Assembly (NCBI GenBank): GCA_964600665.1
Contig: CAZRKC010000015.1
Coordinates: 1 to 49,417 of the forward strand
Length of the DNA stretch: 49,417 bases
Direction: 5' to 3'
Source: CAZRKC01 sp964600665
GTDB taxonomy: Bacteria > Bacillota > SLNR01
In this document: one piece after another, positions 16,366 through 26,057 of the stretch
How the letters are laid out: every line of letters begins with the position of its first letter
Position numbering within the stretch: the stretch's first letter is position 1
Notes under the pieces: generated by a model
Told to the model about the DNA's origin: nothing
What the model saw: the letters and a program-made list of their open reading frames with translations, nothing else
Databases searched by the model: none
Program-made: the position numbers and the translations under genes

Positions 16366-17298
16366 TTAAATATCATCGCGGCGCAGATATGCAGTCATAC
16401 AATGGATGGCACCCCACCCTTTTTTCAGCTCGTCCACATCTAGTTCGATAACTTCGACCCCGGCTTTTTCCAGCGCACTACGAAAACGTGGGCTTCCTTT
16501 GGGCATCACAATCTTACCCGGTTCAAGCGCGACGAAATTGATCCCGGATTGTTGGTGTTCTTCGATGGAATTCATTTCCACAATACGATAGCCCCGGTCC
16601 ATTAAGAAAACCACCACATCGTGAGGAATCTTCCAAGGGAACACCACCGCCACATCTTTGTCAGCGATATTCACATCCCCATCAATGTGAACCCCCCCAT
16701 ACCAAATCCCGATCCGTTTGATATGCTCGACCCCCATATTACGCAACTCTGCCTCGACCTGGCGAGCACCCTCTTCATTACATCGATTCCCGGTTCCTAA
16801 GAGAACTGCATCCTTGTCTAACCACATCAGACACGCACCTTCAAAGGTTCCCCTACCATTTACGGTCTTGATGATCGGGACTCCCAGTTTCATGAGCGCT
16901 TGCGCGATAAATTTCTCTTCACCGCGGCGGAAGACCGTAGCCGGTCGGGCAATAATCGCCCCTTCCGGTGTCATCTTCATCAAATCATGGGTGAAAATTG
17001 CATTGGGATAAGGGCCCATCTCTTCGACATAATGAACTTCAACCCCGTGATCACGATAGATCTGTGCCAACTGGTCGTGCTGGTCTCTGGCTAAGCCCAT
17101 ATCCATGGGGGCTTTCCACCGATAATAGTTATATGTCTCCTCAAGATTTTCGCACTCCGGCCCTGGGCGCCTCATCATCACCGCTCTGAGTTTTCCAATC
17201 TCCGAATTGATTCCCCAGTCACCCCAAACCTTTTTCATATCTTCCTTGAAAGGTCCCTCATCTGAAAACCACCGTTCGCCATTGACTTCAATGTTCAT
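16366..17298 (-). CDS. Amidinotransferase/DDAH-family protein, upstream paralogue
   Basis: 310 residues from ATG 17298, which follows GGGAGGGG at about 8 bases; the open frame continues upstream to 17454 but that extension has no family similarity. Key residues match the other copy at an offset of three: E153, H204 and C300. The C-terminal GWGAIHCMTAYL is identical in both. Differences are scattered with many synonymous changes, so the duplication is old and both copies have stayed intact under selection. It follows adenine deaminase on the same strand after 156 bases. Confidence 0.9.
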   Translation of the reverse strand: MNIEVNGERWFSDEGPFKEDMKKVWGDWGINSEIGKLRAVMMRRPGPECENLEETYNYYRWKAPMDMGLARDQHDQLAQIYRDHGVEVHYVEEMGPYPNAIFTHDLMKMTPEGAIIARPATVFRRGEEKFIAQALMKLGVPIIKTVNGRGTFEGACLMWLDKDAVLLGTGNRCNEEGARQVEAELRNMGVEHIKRIGIWYGGVHIDGDVNIADKDVAVVFPWKIPHDVVVFLMDRGYRIVEMNSIEEHQQSGINFVALEPGKIVMPKGSPRFRSALEKAGVEVIELDVDELKKGWGAIHCMTAYLRRDDI

Positions 17299-17454
17299 TT
17301 TCGTCTCCCCTCCCGCACCGACTCGAATATTTGGTACTTTCCAATTTGCGATTCCTCCCTGACTCAGCAGGTGACCGTTGATTTGCTCTCCATAGCCTGA
17401 AGTAATCACGATACATGTTGCATCCGATGTCTGCTTACCCTCAATGGAACACAT

Positions 17455-19245
17455 TTAGACAAACATCGGCATGATTGCCTGGCTTGCCACATCGATCATC
17501 CCTAGGTCCGTCATTTTCGCATAGGGAATCACCGCTAATGCAACAAATGCAATGCGTAGTAACGGATTTTCCATGGAAATCAAACCCAAACCTCTCAACG
17601 CAGCTTTCATCTGCTGTGCCTCTTCGGCCAGAATTGCATGGGACCGGGCTGCCATCAGCCCTCCCACAGGCAATGCAAGTCGTGATAGAATTGATCCGTT
17701 AAGGCTGCAGCATATGCCTCCACCCATCTGAATCAATTCATTCACGACTAAAGCGGCATCTTCCGGTCGGTCATAAACCACGATCAGATTATGGCAATCA
17801 TGGGATACGGTGCTGCCAACCGCTCCACCCGACGTTCCGAAATTCTTCAAAATACCAAACCCGATGTTGGTCTCTCTACCATGCCGATTAAGAACCGCTA
17901 CATATTTTAAATTGGGATCGTGTGAAATATCCAGATACCCTTCCCGTACGGGAAGGTCCACCAATGCAAAATCTGTCGTTGATGATACCTGAGAGCGATA
18001 CTCAATAACCCGGGTGGTGGCGAAAGCCACATTTGGATCCGGTACTTCAATGAGAAAATCCTCAGGTGTGCGAATCCCAAGTCTAACCGTGTTCTGCTTT
18101 TCGATCGCATGGTTTCCCACGGGGATTTCCACGGTCAAACATTGATTTTGCGCGACTAGCTTTCCACCGTAGAACACCATGGAAGGCTTGATATGGTCCA
18201 AACTCGGAGTTACCACCAAATCAGCAACATAACCTGGTGCAATCGCCCCTAAATGCGATAACCCCAAAGCCCGGGCAATATTGAAGGATGCACATCGAAT
18301 GGCATCGACGGGATCCAGTCCTGCACGCACCGCTTTATTGACGACATCGTTCATATGTCCATGGTTCAGTATGTCTCCGGGTTCTCGGTCATCTGTGCAC
18401 AAAGTGAGCTGATCCAGATAACGAAAATCCAGAGCCCCGGGTATGATGTCACGAAGATTGCGGGCGCCTGACCCCTCCCTCCCGTCAACTATCATCCCGC
18501 TGCGCATTTTATCCCGCAGCTCTTGTGCACTTTTATTCTCGTGATCACTTTTCGGCCCGGCTGCAATATACCCTGACAATTCCCTGCCCTGCAAAAACGG
18601 TGCATGCCCTTGGATAAACATCCCCTTGGATTCAGCCAGATGGAGGATACCCGTCATCCGGGAGTCGCTGGCCAATACTGCAGGATAATCCATGACCTCT
18701 GCAAGCCCCAGGACACGATCTAATGACATCAGTGCCTCGATCTCCTTGACTGTAAATACAGCCCCTGAGTTTTCTTTACCGACAACGGAAGGAACGCATG
18801 AAGGGACCAGGATCAACTGTCGCATCGGGATCCCTTCACTTGCCTCATGCATGTAATGCACACCCTCAACCCCAAGCACATTTGCGATTTCATGAGGATC
18901 TGTCACAACCGTCGTGGTTCCGTGGGGAATCACCGCTTGGGCAAACCGGGCTGGGGTCATCATCGTGCTTTCGATGTGAATGTGGGCATCGATCAACCCA
19001 GGAATTAGATACTGCCCCTTCGCATCAATGCTGGTGCAGCCTTCCAATGGTATCTCCTGACGCCCGGTTTGATCTGGATCGGCTTGAATATGCGCAATGA
19101 AACCATCGTAGATTCCCACATCACCAGGATAGATCTCACCGGTAAACATATTGACGATTCTGGCATTTCGGATCACCAAGTCACACGCTCGTTTCCCTAA
19201 CGCTGCCTCGACAAGTTTTGATCGATCGTTTGGAACAATTTGCAT
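17455..19245 (-). CDS. ade: Adenine deaminase
   Basis: 596 residues, the usual length for bacterial Ade. It converts adenine to hypoxanthine and ammonia for purine salvage or use as nitrogen source. The amidohydrolase metal site DAHIHIES lies near residue 86, followed by TTTVVTDPHEIANV, HGHMNDVV and the C-terminal substrate-site region with GGICCSLNG. The metals are usually Fe or Mn. The ATG at 19245 has a modest GGGAT upstream. The FosX-like gene precedes it by 55 bases on the same strand. Confidence 0.95.
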   Translation of the reverse strand: MQIVPNDRSKLVEAALGKRACDLVIRNARIVNMFTGEIYPGDVGIYDGFIAHIQADPDQTGRQEIPLEGCTSIDAKGQYLIPGLIDAHIHIESTMMTPARFAQAVIPHGTTTVVTDPHEIANVLGVEGVHYMHEASEGIPMRQLILVPSCVPSVVGKENSGAVFTVKEIEALMSLDRVLGLAEVMDYPAVLASDSRMTGILHLAESKGMFIQGHAPFLQGRELSGYIAAGPKSDHENKSAQELRDKMRSGMIVDGREGSGARNLRDIIPGALDFRYLDQLTLCTDDREPGDILNHGHMNDVVNKAVRAGLDPVDAIRCASFNIARALGLSHLGAIAPGYVADLVVTPSLDHIKPSMVFYGGKLVAQNQCLTVEIPVGNHAIEKQNTVRLGIRTPEDFLIEVPDPNVAFATTRVIEYRSQVSSTTDFALVDLPVREGYLDISHDPNLKYVAVLNRHGRETNIGFGILKNFGTSGGAVGSTVSHDCHNLIVVYDRPEDAALVVNELIQMGGGICCSLNGSILSRLALPVGGLMAARSHAILAEEAQQMKAALRGLGLISMENPLLRIAFVALAVIPYAKMTDLGMIDVASQAIMPMFV

Positions 19246-19300
19246 ATGTATCCCAATCCCTTCCTGATTTCAATCGTCCTGTAACCAAAACACTTTCCGA

Positions 19301-19735
19301 TCACGGACCAGGATGCTTCGATGCACGATTTATCTGGCTCCGATACACCCCAAGCCGGGTCATCATATCTCCACAATGGACTTCCAAGAGATGTCCGTCA
19401 GGGTCGAAGAAATAAATTGATCGTCCTTCTCCTTCAATTCGTTGCCTACCTGGGCGTGTTTTCGTGCCAGTTGCAGCGATTCTTTCTGACAGGGTGTCAA
19501 AATTCTCCGGACTGACTGAAAATGCAATGTGCTCATAAGATGCGTTTTGTATTGGCTCCCCTTGCATCAAAACCAGCCAAAGATCGCCCATAAGTAAAAA
19601 TTTCTCCCTGCTCAAGGAGAAAGGCTGACCCAGAGAATCATATAATTCTTTACCCCCTAAAACCGTTCGAAAGAAATCAGCAGATTTTTCCACATCACGG
19701 ACAATCAAAGTCACATGACTGATTCCATTGACCAT
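19301..19735 (-). CDS. fosX: FosX-type fosfomycin hydrolase
   Basis: 144 residues from ATG 19735, preceded by GGGGAGGTG; a longer frame to 19807 lacks a site. A vicinal-oxygen-chelate protein whose residues fall at the same positions as in Listeria FosX as I recall that sequence: metal ligands H7 (GISHVT), H69 (YEHIAF) and E118 (LLEVHCG), general base E44 (SLSREKF), and the conserved EGEGRSIYF stretch. FosX opens the epoxide of fosfomycin with water using Mn. Housekeeping VOC homologues with other roles exist, so resistance is a prediction. It lies between a zinc-ribbon gene and ade. Confidence 0.85.
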   Translation of the reverse strand: MVNGISHVTLIVRDVEKSADFFRTVLGGKELYDSLGQPFSLSREKFLLMGDLWLVLMQGEPIQNASYEHIAFSVSPENFDTLSERIAATGTKTRPGRQRIEGEGRSIYFFDPDGHLLEVHCGDMMTRLGVYRSQINRASKHPGP

Positions 19736-19803
19736 CGGCGCACCTCCCCATAGATCATATTCTGGGCCATTGGCGTCCATCGTTAAATATGCGTTTCGTG
19801 CAA

Positions 19804-20412
19804 TCAATCATGTTCAAGCTGAGAGTCAGAAATACCCAGGCCTGACTTCGGATTATTTGGATCATGAAGGCCAAATGGTCTCTCTATGATTGCACTAATC
19901 ATGTTCTCAAAGCGCGACCACTCCGCAGGGTATGCATCATGACCGTGTTTCTCAATCATTGTTTCATCTGTTTCAATTTGAAGATTCCAATGCGTGCTTG
20001 ATGCGAGACCTGTGTTTTGATATTCATTTTTCCAATTCAATAGATTGACAGCGATTAACGATTCCCTAACTTGCACTACCTGTATGTCCGATATTATGGA
20101 GGAACGCGTGGTTTCTTCTTGATGTTGGCGATAACTCCATAGCAGACGATTTTGGGTCAAATCAATCAATACATGTTGATAGCCGCTGGTATGCCCACCA
20201 ATCGTCACTTTCAGACTTCTGATTTTTCCATATGCATCGTGAATCAGCTGTTGCTTCGACCATGAAAACCCACAATCACGACAGCGAAAATCAGGCGTCG
20301 TCCCTTTATCATGATTTTCCGGGCTCGCAAGCCAGTCTGGATACTTAACACTTTTCCAGACCAAGGAATTACTGGATCCACAGCGGGGACAAATCTTATA
20401 CACCAAAGCCAT
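19804..20412 (-). CDS. Zinc-ribbon protein of unknown function
   Basis: 202 residues from ATG 20412, with GAGGTGG 6 bases upstream; the frame is open to 20598 but the extension looks non-coding. The N-terminus holds a zinc ribbon, CPRCG with CRDCGFSW about 40 residues later, and the remainder (about 70-200) is a beta-rich domain without recognisable motifs. It sits 68 bases upstream of the FosX-like gene on the same strand. Binding to nucleic acid or protein through the ribbon is possible but not shown. Confidence 0.75.
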   Translation of the reverse strand: MALVYKICPRCGSSNSLVWKSVKYPDWLASPENHDKGTTPDFRCRDCGFSWSKQQLIHDAYGKIRSLKVTIGGHTSGYQHVLIDLTQNRLLWSYRQHQEETTRSSIISDIQVVQVRESLIAVNLLNWKNEYQNTGLASSTHWNLQIETDETMIEKHGHDAYPAEWSRFENMISAIIERPFGLHDPNNPKSGLGISDSQLEHD

Positions 20413-20604
20413 TGTAACCACCTCTTCAATTGGAAGGGTCGTTTGGGCTGGTATCCACCCCACATCATGAGTTTGTATGGGTTCGGTCGGTTCCGAGGAA
20501 ACAATCGTTGCATCAGTTGTTCGCCGCCGATTTTGGGAATCCTCCCGGATGAACATTTGACTGCTGCTGGATAATCCGACCGGGAACTGACAGCACATCC
20601 ATGT

Positions 20605-21846
20605 TTACATATCAGCTTCTGGTTTTGGATTTTCGCTTAATTGCGAAGGAGCGCGAATCAATAGAGTCAGGATTGCACCTGCCGCACTCAGGAACCCTGA
20701 GACGACGTAACTGATCCCATATGCTCCTGTTAGGTCTCGAACAATGCCACCTAAAAGCGGTCCAAAGACCCCACCTATTCCCCAGGCAGTGATCATCAGT
20801 CCATAGTTGACACCAAAATTCCGAATCCCAAAATAGTCAGCCGTGGTAGCTGGGAATAGAGTCAACATACCACCAAAGGTAAAGCCTACCGTCGCGACAC
20901 CTACAATCATGGGACCAGGTGTCTGCAAAAATGAAAATATCGCATAGACCAGTACTTGAATGGCAAACATGACAAAGAGCGTCCGCATGCGTCCAAACTT
21001 ATCGGATATGATTCCACAAAGGATCCGGCCAGTACAGTTAAAAATCGCATACACAGAGACCAGGATGGTTGCATTTCGTATTCCGGCCTGTTCTAAGCCA
21101 ATCTTGGACATTTGACCAATGATCAGCAATCCTGCAAATGTTCCGAATGCAAACATAAGCCACAACTGCTTAAATTGAGGTGTGCGGATGGCATCGTACC
21201 ACTCATATTCTGTCTTGACCGTTTGATGCGATGCTTCCACTTTCGACACATCGACTGAACTGATATGATGATCAGCCGGCGGGTTTCGAATAAACTGGGC
21301 TAAAACCATAATTAGAACAAAAAAGGATACACCGAGGACATTGAAAGTCCCTTGTAAACCATAGCGGGCAAGTAAATGATTGGTCAGTGGTGCAATGTAT
21401 AAGGGGGCTAGTCCAAAACCACTGACAACAATACCCGAAATCAATCCCCTCTGTCGCGGACTAAACCATTTGACAGCAGCAGGGGTCGGAGCAGCATACC
21501 CCATCCCCATCCCGACACCAAATACAATACCGTAAAAAACAGCCAATCCCATCGGGGTCAGTAGCCGTCCGGAACTAATAAATCCAATACCAGCAAGAAC
21601 CGCTGAGACCATGATCACCGGTTTTGGTCCGTACTTATCCTGAAGGCGGCCGCCAGGGGCCATGGACAAGGCAAAAACCGCACAAGCCACCATATACGGA
21701 ATTTGGGTTTGCGTGGCTGTCCACCCTAATTGGTCAATCAAGGCCGCTGATTTAACCCCCCAAGCATATAAAACACCTAACATGAGATTTACACCCAAAC
21801 CCGCAAAAGTTACGATCCATCCGGTTGATAATTTCATCCGTGACAT
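20605..21846 (-). CDS. MFS transporter, oxalate/formate antiporter (OFA) type
   Basis: 413 residues from ATG 21846, chosen because AGGAGG lies 7 bases upstream; the longer frame to 22011 runs through the preceding terminator. Twelve hydrophobic segments, with GWTATQTQIPYM, GGRLQDKYGPKPV and SPRQRGLISGIVVSGFG as in OFA-family carriers. Likely exchanges a small carboxylate across the cytoplasmic membrane. The substrate is uncertain because many OFA homologues do not carry oxalate. Confidence 0.9.
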   Translation of the reverse strand: MSRMKLSTGWIVTFAGLGVNLMLGVLYAWGVKSAALIDQLGWTATQTQIPYMVACAVFALSMAPGGRLQDKYGPKPVIMVSAVLAGIGFISSGRLLTPMGLAVFYGIVFGVGMGMGYAAPTPAAVKWFSPRQRGLISGIVVSGFGLAPLYIAPLTNHLLARYGLQGTFNVLGVSFFVLIMVLAQFIRNPPADHHISSVDVSKVEASHQTVKTEYEWYDAIRTPQFKQLWLMFAFGTFAGLLIIGQMSKIGLEQAGIRNATILVSVYAIFNCTGRILCGIISDKFGRMRTLFVMFAIQVLVYAIFSFLQTPGPMIVGVATVGFTFGGMLTLFPATTADYFGIRNFGVNYGLMITAWGIGGVFGPLLGGIVRDLTGAYGISYVVSGFLSAAGAILTLLIRAPSQLSENPKPEADM

Positions 21847-21893
21847 GTATAACCTCCTATCATCTGTCGTAGATTGTTTCCATGCAATGGAAT

Positions 21894-21936
21894 TTTTTAA
21901 AAAGGCACCTGACATAGGGAATGTGTCAGATGCCTT
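21894..21936 (-). terminator. Terminator of the lipoprotein gene
   Basis: A 13-bp stem (AAGGCATCTGACA with TGTCAGGTGCCTT, one G-T pair) followed by TTTAAAAAATT on the minus strand. It separates the lipoprotein gene from the MFS gene and supports the shorter MFS start. Confidence 0.85.
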
Positions 21937-22014
21937 GAAAAAGAGTCGTAAACTGCCTTCAATCCAATATTTAATTACATTCTTCACATAATGATCAATT
22001 TCCTTCTCCAACCT

Positions 22015-22854
22015 TCATGGATTGATAAAAACTGTGATGATATTCCCCTGCTCACAACGCCCATTTTCATCAAAAGTAATCTGCTTTGGATATCCGTCAT
22101 ACATGATGCGTTCATTGGTGTCAAAATGAGTGACCACGATTGTTCCACTCCAAGTTTTCAGATTATCTTCCGCAAAAAACGGTGTGTCCCAGTATTGAAA
22201 CGCGCGGCAGATCCTGCCAATTCGATACATTCCGAGCCCGTCTGGAGCCGTCGCCGAAGGCTTCACAATACTCACTTCATAGGAATTTTTGGGTTCCTGG
22301 CCATCTGGGAATGCGAGTTTAACCACGAACGTCGCTTTCGGGAAAGTAAGGGAAAGGACTCCTTCAGGATACTGGTCAGTAAATGGTACGTTCAGTGTTT
22401 CCACTGTACTATAATGGGAATACTCATCTTTGGTTTCATCATCTTTGTTTTCAACAAAGGTGACGAAAGTCTCTGCATTCAGCGGATTTCGGATGTATTT
22501 GTCTTCTTTGGTGGTGATGAAAACCTGAAGCTTGTTTTTTTCAGAGCCTTCCTGATCGAGATAGGCTCGTAAATTCCAGTTGAATGAGATGTCCACCGTG
22601 ACTTTTCCTTCGCCATCGGTTTCAAACGGACCATAAAATCCGCTTTGTGTGGCTTTCCCGGGTTCGGTTTCTTTAACACCCGTGGGAGCCAAAAATACCA
22701 GATACGTATCATCCTTGGACTCTGGATTAGTCAGTTGGGTTTGAATCGTCAACGTCGGATATGTCTTATCCTGTTGTGTCGTCCCGCCGGTATTGCCCCC
22801 ACAACCTGCAAGCATCAAAGCGATTACCAGCAGTAGCATCCATTGTTTTCGCAT
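22015..22854 (-). CDS. Lipoprotein of unknown function
   Basis: 279 residues from ATG 22854, preceded by AAAAGGGG at 7-9 bases. The signal peptide MRKQWMLLLVIALMLAGC ends in lipobox LAGC with C18 lipidated, followed by a Gly/Thr linker. The mature part contains repeated beta-strand-like segments such as NSYEVSIVKPSA, which suggests one or two Ig-like folds on the outer face of the membrane. The family is not recognised. It ends in its own terminator. Confidence 0.85.
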   Translation of the reverse strand: MRKQWMLLLVIALMLAGCGGNTGGTTQQDKTYPTLTIQTQLTNPESKDDTYLVFLAPTGVKETEPGKATQSGFYGPFETDGEGKVTVDISFNWNLRAYLDQEGSEKNKLQVFITTKEDKYIRNPLNAETFVTFVENKDDETKDEYSHYSTVETLNVPFTDQYPEGVLSLTFPKATFVVKLAFPDGQEPKNSYEVSIVKPSATAPDGLGMYRIGRICRAFQYWDTPFFAEDNLKTWSGTIVVTHFDTNERIMYDGYPKQITFDENGRCEQGNIITVFINP

Positions 22855-22904
22855 GTTTACACCCCTTTTTGATTGATTTGTCCTCCCACTTGGATGGGAG
22901 TTAC

Positions 22905-24563
22905 CTACATGAAACAACTACCTCCAATAAATTCCATAATGATGGAATTCATGGGAATCTCCCCGCACTCAAACGGCACAAAATACTCCAGAAATCGCAA
23001 CAATCTCGATGCTTCGATATACTCTTTATGTTCAGGTCCAACTGACTTTAACAGTGGCTCTGCCAGTGGTTTCAGTGAGCCAAGCTCATAAACCAAGGCC
23101 GAATTAAACATGGCGTCTGCGTCTTCTTGAAAGGTAAAGATATATTTTTCTTCACCCCGGCGAACCGATGGCCAACGCCTGATGGTATCAGCAGCATTAT
23201 GTCCCCGAAATTGATAATCCCGCACCATCCTGCGAATCAAACGCGTATCTGTTGTTGGGATCCGGTTGTATGAGTCCAGATTCAGCTGAGTCAGTGCACT
23301 GATATATATCTTAAACTTCTGGATACGCGACACTGACCGAGTCAGTGCTTCATTCAGCCCGTGAATCCCTTCAATGATGATTGGCTGATCCGCATTCACC
23401 TTCAGATAATGGCCATTAAATTCTCGCTTTCCTGTAATAAAGTTGAAAGTGGGAATATGTACCTCTTCACCATGAATCAGCATCTGAAGTTGCTCATTAA
23501 ATAAATCAAGGTCAATGGCTTCCAGGGATTCAAAATCGTATTCACCCGTTTCATCCCTCGGGGTATGTTCCCGGTCACGAAAATAATCATCAAGGGATAT
23601 CGCCGCCGGCTTCATACCATTGACCCGTAATTGAATCCTGAGTCGTTGGGCAAAGGTCGTCTTTCCTGAAGAGGAAGGGCCTGCCACCAGAATGATGCGG
23701 ATATGTTCCCGACGATGGTAGATCATGTCTGCGATTTCAGCAACTTTTTTCTCGTGAAGGGCTTCCTGGATCCGCATGGTATCTGGGCCCTGACCATTCT
23801 CAATCAGCTCATTCATCGAGGCGGCGTCTTCAATTTCTAATATTTCGCCCCATTCCTCCGCCTCGCGGAAAATTCCAAAGAGTTTACGGTGTTCCACAAA
23901 TGCCGGCAGTGATGACGGGTCCGTCTTCTCTGGAAATCTAAGAATCATGCCCGGTGCATAATATTTCAACTCAAAGAGTTTTAAATACCCAGTGCTGGGT
24001 ACCATCGTTTCGTAAAAATTCTCGGTTAACCACCCACAACTGTGAAGATCCACGAAGTCTTCGGTGCGACGTCGATAAAGCCTGACCTTGTCAATTTGCC
24101 CCCGCTCACCAAATAGCCGAATCGCTTCTTCTCTGGGGACGCTGAAACGCACAAATGGCTCATCGCGCTCCACGATTTCGATCATACGCTCCTCGAGTTT
24201 CCGTACAGTCTGTTCAGACATGGGTGTCAGACCGTCTACTTCGCAGTAAAGTCCTTTACTGATGGAATGCTCGATAGACACTTTACTGCCTGGAAATAAC
24301 TCCCTCGCTGCACGAATGAATACAAAAGATAAGCTCCGGCTGTAAATCCTGATACCTTCATCGGATGCGATGGTGATGAAGTCGATATTGGCGTCCCTAT
24401 TTAGCTTATATCCCAGTTCACGGACACGATTGTCGACGATGCCAGCCAAAACCTCATTTCCACTCAAAGGTAGGGTATCTTGACTGATATCCAATAACCG
24501 CACCCCCGCCGGATAACGCCGCTTTTCGCCGTTTGCCAAGGAAACCATCACATACTGTTCCAT
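22905..24563 (-). CDS. TGS-domain/uridine-kinase-like nucleoside kinase
   Basis: 552 residues. An N-terminal TGS domain (about 1-65) and a threonyl-tRNA-synthetase-like editing-region homology (about 70-200) precede a P-loop kinase domain with Walker A GPSSSGKTT (295-303), DDYFRDREHTP and the uridine-kinase-type IIIEGIHGLNE. This domain order defines the widespread Firmicutes nucleoside kinase family whose substrate is still not firmly known. It lies 16 bases after the Nif3-family gene on the same strand and is probably co-transcribed with it. Confidence 0.9.
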   Translation of the reverse strand: MEQYVMVSLANGEKRRYPAGVRLLDISQDTLPLSGNEVLAGIVDNRVRELGYKLNRDANIDFITIASDEGIRIYSRSLSFVFIRAARELFPGSKVSIEHSISKGLYCEVDGLTPMSEQTVRKLEERMIEIVERDEPFVRFSVPREEAIRLFGERGQIDKVRLYRRRTEDFVDLHSCGWLTENFYETMVPSTGYLKLFELKYYAPGMILRFPEKTDPSSLPAFVEHRKLFGIFREAEEWGEILEIEDAASMNELIENGQGPDTMRIQEALHEKKVAEIADMIYHRREHIRIILVAGPSSSGKTTFAQRLRIQLRVNGMKPAAISLDDYFRDREHTPRDETGEYDFESLEAIDLDLFNEQLQMLIHGEEVHIPTFNFITGKREFNGHYLKVNADQPIIIEGIHGLNEALTRSVSRIQKFKIYISALTQLNLDSYNRIPTTDTRLIRRMVRDYQFRGHNAADTIRRWPSVRRGEEKYIFTFQEDADAMFNSALVYELGSLKPLAEPLLKSVGPEHKEYIEASRLLRFLEYFVPFECGEIPMNSIIMEFIGGSCFM

Positions 24564-24579
24564 CTACCGATCTCCTTTC

Positions 24580-25404
24580 TTACACATTGGGTACGATGCC
24601 GGACATGGTTGTCACAGTCAGCCCTTGCTCCTGCAAATTGCGGATAAATATGTTGATTCCAATGGAGTCACTGGCCATGTGTCCTGCAACCACGATATTG
24701 CCAATATTCTGGTCTGCCACTGCTTTGCGCACCTCTTCCGGTACATGCATACAGACGATGGTCCCGACACCGGCTTCAAAATAGGCTTTAAATACTGCTT
24801 CGCCGCCATTCGTGCCCCCTGCCATCAGGACCAGTACTTTTCCAGCAAAGTCCTCGTCAGTTCCTACGCGAATCGCTGGCTTCGCCAAGGCATTCTGATA
24901 CTCTTTTACCTCCATCAATGCCTCAACAACCTCTTTTAAAGTTGCCCTGGGGTTTGTGATACTTGCATCAAGATGGTTTTGAACAAACTTTTCGGTTATG
25001 ATATCTAAAGGCATGTGAATGTTCATGTAAGGAATCCCCATCAGTACGGCGGCCGATTGATTGCGATCATAATTGCTCACATGCGAATCTCGCTCAATCC
25101 GAGCCTGTCGCTCTTTCAACGCTTTTTGGGCTTTGTTGATCGGTACACCTGCCTTGACCATGCAATCAATTTGCCTGTCTAAAACTTGATGGAAATGAAT
25201 ACTGGGTTCTCCACCTTGAGGATGATGGCTGATAACTAAATCCACCTTCATTTCTTTTGCAAGTAAGAGCTCCGGAGTCCCCATATCAACACCCATGAGC
25301 ACCGACTGAATGTGATCCCCGGGTACCATAATCCCACTATCGCATGGCAGCTCTTCAATGCCAGCAAGTTTCAAAGCCAAATCCATAATTTTGCATGTAT
25401 CCAT
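24580..25404 (-). CDS. Nif3/DUF34-family dinuclear-metal protein
   Basis: 274 residues. SHHPQGG (about 60-66) and the C-terminal HMASDSIGIN are the metal-site motifs of the Nif3/YbgI family, which forms hexameric rings with two-metal sites. Some members are annotated as GTP cyclohydrolase I type 2 but the true role is unsettled. GGAGGAG precedes the ATG. It is preceded by the zinc-finger gene at 25419 with only 14 bases between and followed by the nucleoside kinase gene, giving a three-gene unit. Confidence 0.9.
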   Translation of the reverse strand: MDTCKIMDLALKLAGIEELPCDSGIMVPGDHIQSVLMGVDMGTPELLLAKEMKVDLVISHHPQGGEPSIHFHQVLDRQIDCMVKAGVPINKAQKALKERQARIERDSHVSNYDRNQSAAVLMGIPYMNIHMPLDIITEKFVQNHLDASITNPRATLKEVVEALMEVKEYQNALAKPAIRVGTDEDFAGKVLVLMAGGTNGGEAVFKAYFEAGVGTIVCMHVPEEVRKAVADQNIGNIVVAGHMASDSIGINIFIRNLQEQGLTVTTMSGIVPNV

Positions 25405-25418
25405 TTTGCTCCTCCCAC

Positions 25419-26057
25419 CTATTCATCTTTAAATTTCAAAGCTTGCATCCGACCGGTCCGTTCAGCCATTTCTGCATTGAAAATCAACTCATTCCGGCGA
25501 ATGATATCACGAGAGAAAGTGAGACTTAGCGGATTGTATCCTTGTTGATTGTCTCCACGGGATCTCAATCTTCCGTCTGCGATATCTTTGGATCGCATTC
25601 TGACAAAAACCTCATCTTGATGCAATAACACTGCATTCATCCGATCCCATCGATTCCTGTCTAAGTAATTGAGCAGCCGGTCCACCTCGTATGGAGCCTC
25701 TCGATAACGTCCGCTCAGTTCTTTGCTGCATCGTCTACACCGGTCACCGTCTTTCTCAAAATGTTTGCTGCAGTAATGGCATTCGTCTAAGACTAATGAA
25801 CCCGTGATATCACCGTTCAGGACACCCAGTAGCTGGCCCTGCCGGTACTTTCGATCTCGGATAACTTCGAATACCCGATTCCAGTGAAATATATGCAGAG
25901 CATCTGATGGGTGGTAGATGATTCCATTTGAAATCTGTTGGATTAGCGCGTCGCGAGGAGCATCCGAAGGGAAAATGAAGGCTGTGAATTCACCGGGGAT
26001 TACTTCTTTGAAAACACCATGGGCGGTGCGATACACTGCAAAATCCATTACTCCCAT
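25419..26057 (-). CDS. Unknown protein with central zinc ribbon
   Basis: 212 residues, no membrane segment. A C-x2-C-x9-C-x2-C motif (CHYCSKHFEKDGDRCRRC) lies at about 93-110 and should bind zinc. An acidic, Arg-rich C-terminal half follows. GGAAAGG precedes the first ATG, and a second in-frame ATG at 26048 is also possible. It leads the three-gene unit with the Nif3-family and nucleoside-kinase genes, which hints at a shared process. No function can be assigned. Confidence 0.75.
   Translation of the reverse strand: MGVMDFAVYRTAHGVFKEVIPGEFTAFIFPSDAPRDALIQQISNGIIYHPSDALHIFHWNRVFEVIRDRKYRQGQLLGVLNGDITGSLVLDECHYCSKHFEKDGDRCRRCSKELSGRYREAPYEVDRLLNYLDRNRWDRMNAVLLHQDEVFVRMRSKDIADGRLRSRGDNQQGYNPLSLTFSRDIIRRNELIFNAEMAERTGRMQALKFKDE

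Noticed and set aside
17299..17454. N-terminal extension of the upstream amidinotransferase paralogue
   Set aside because: The extension has no counterpart in the other copy, and an excellent ribosome binding site precedes ATG 17298.
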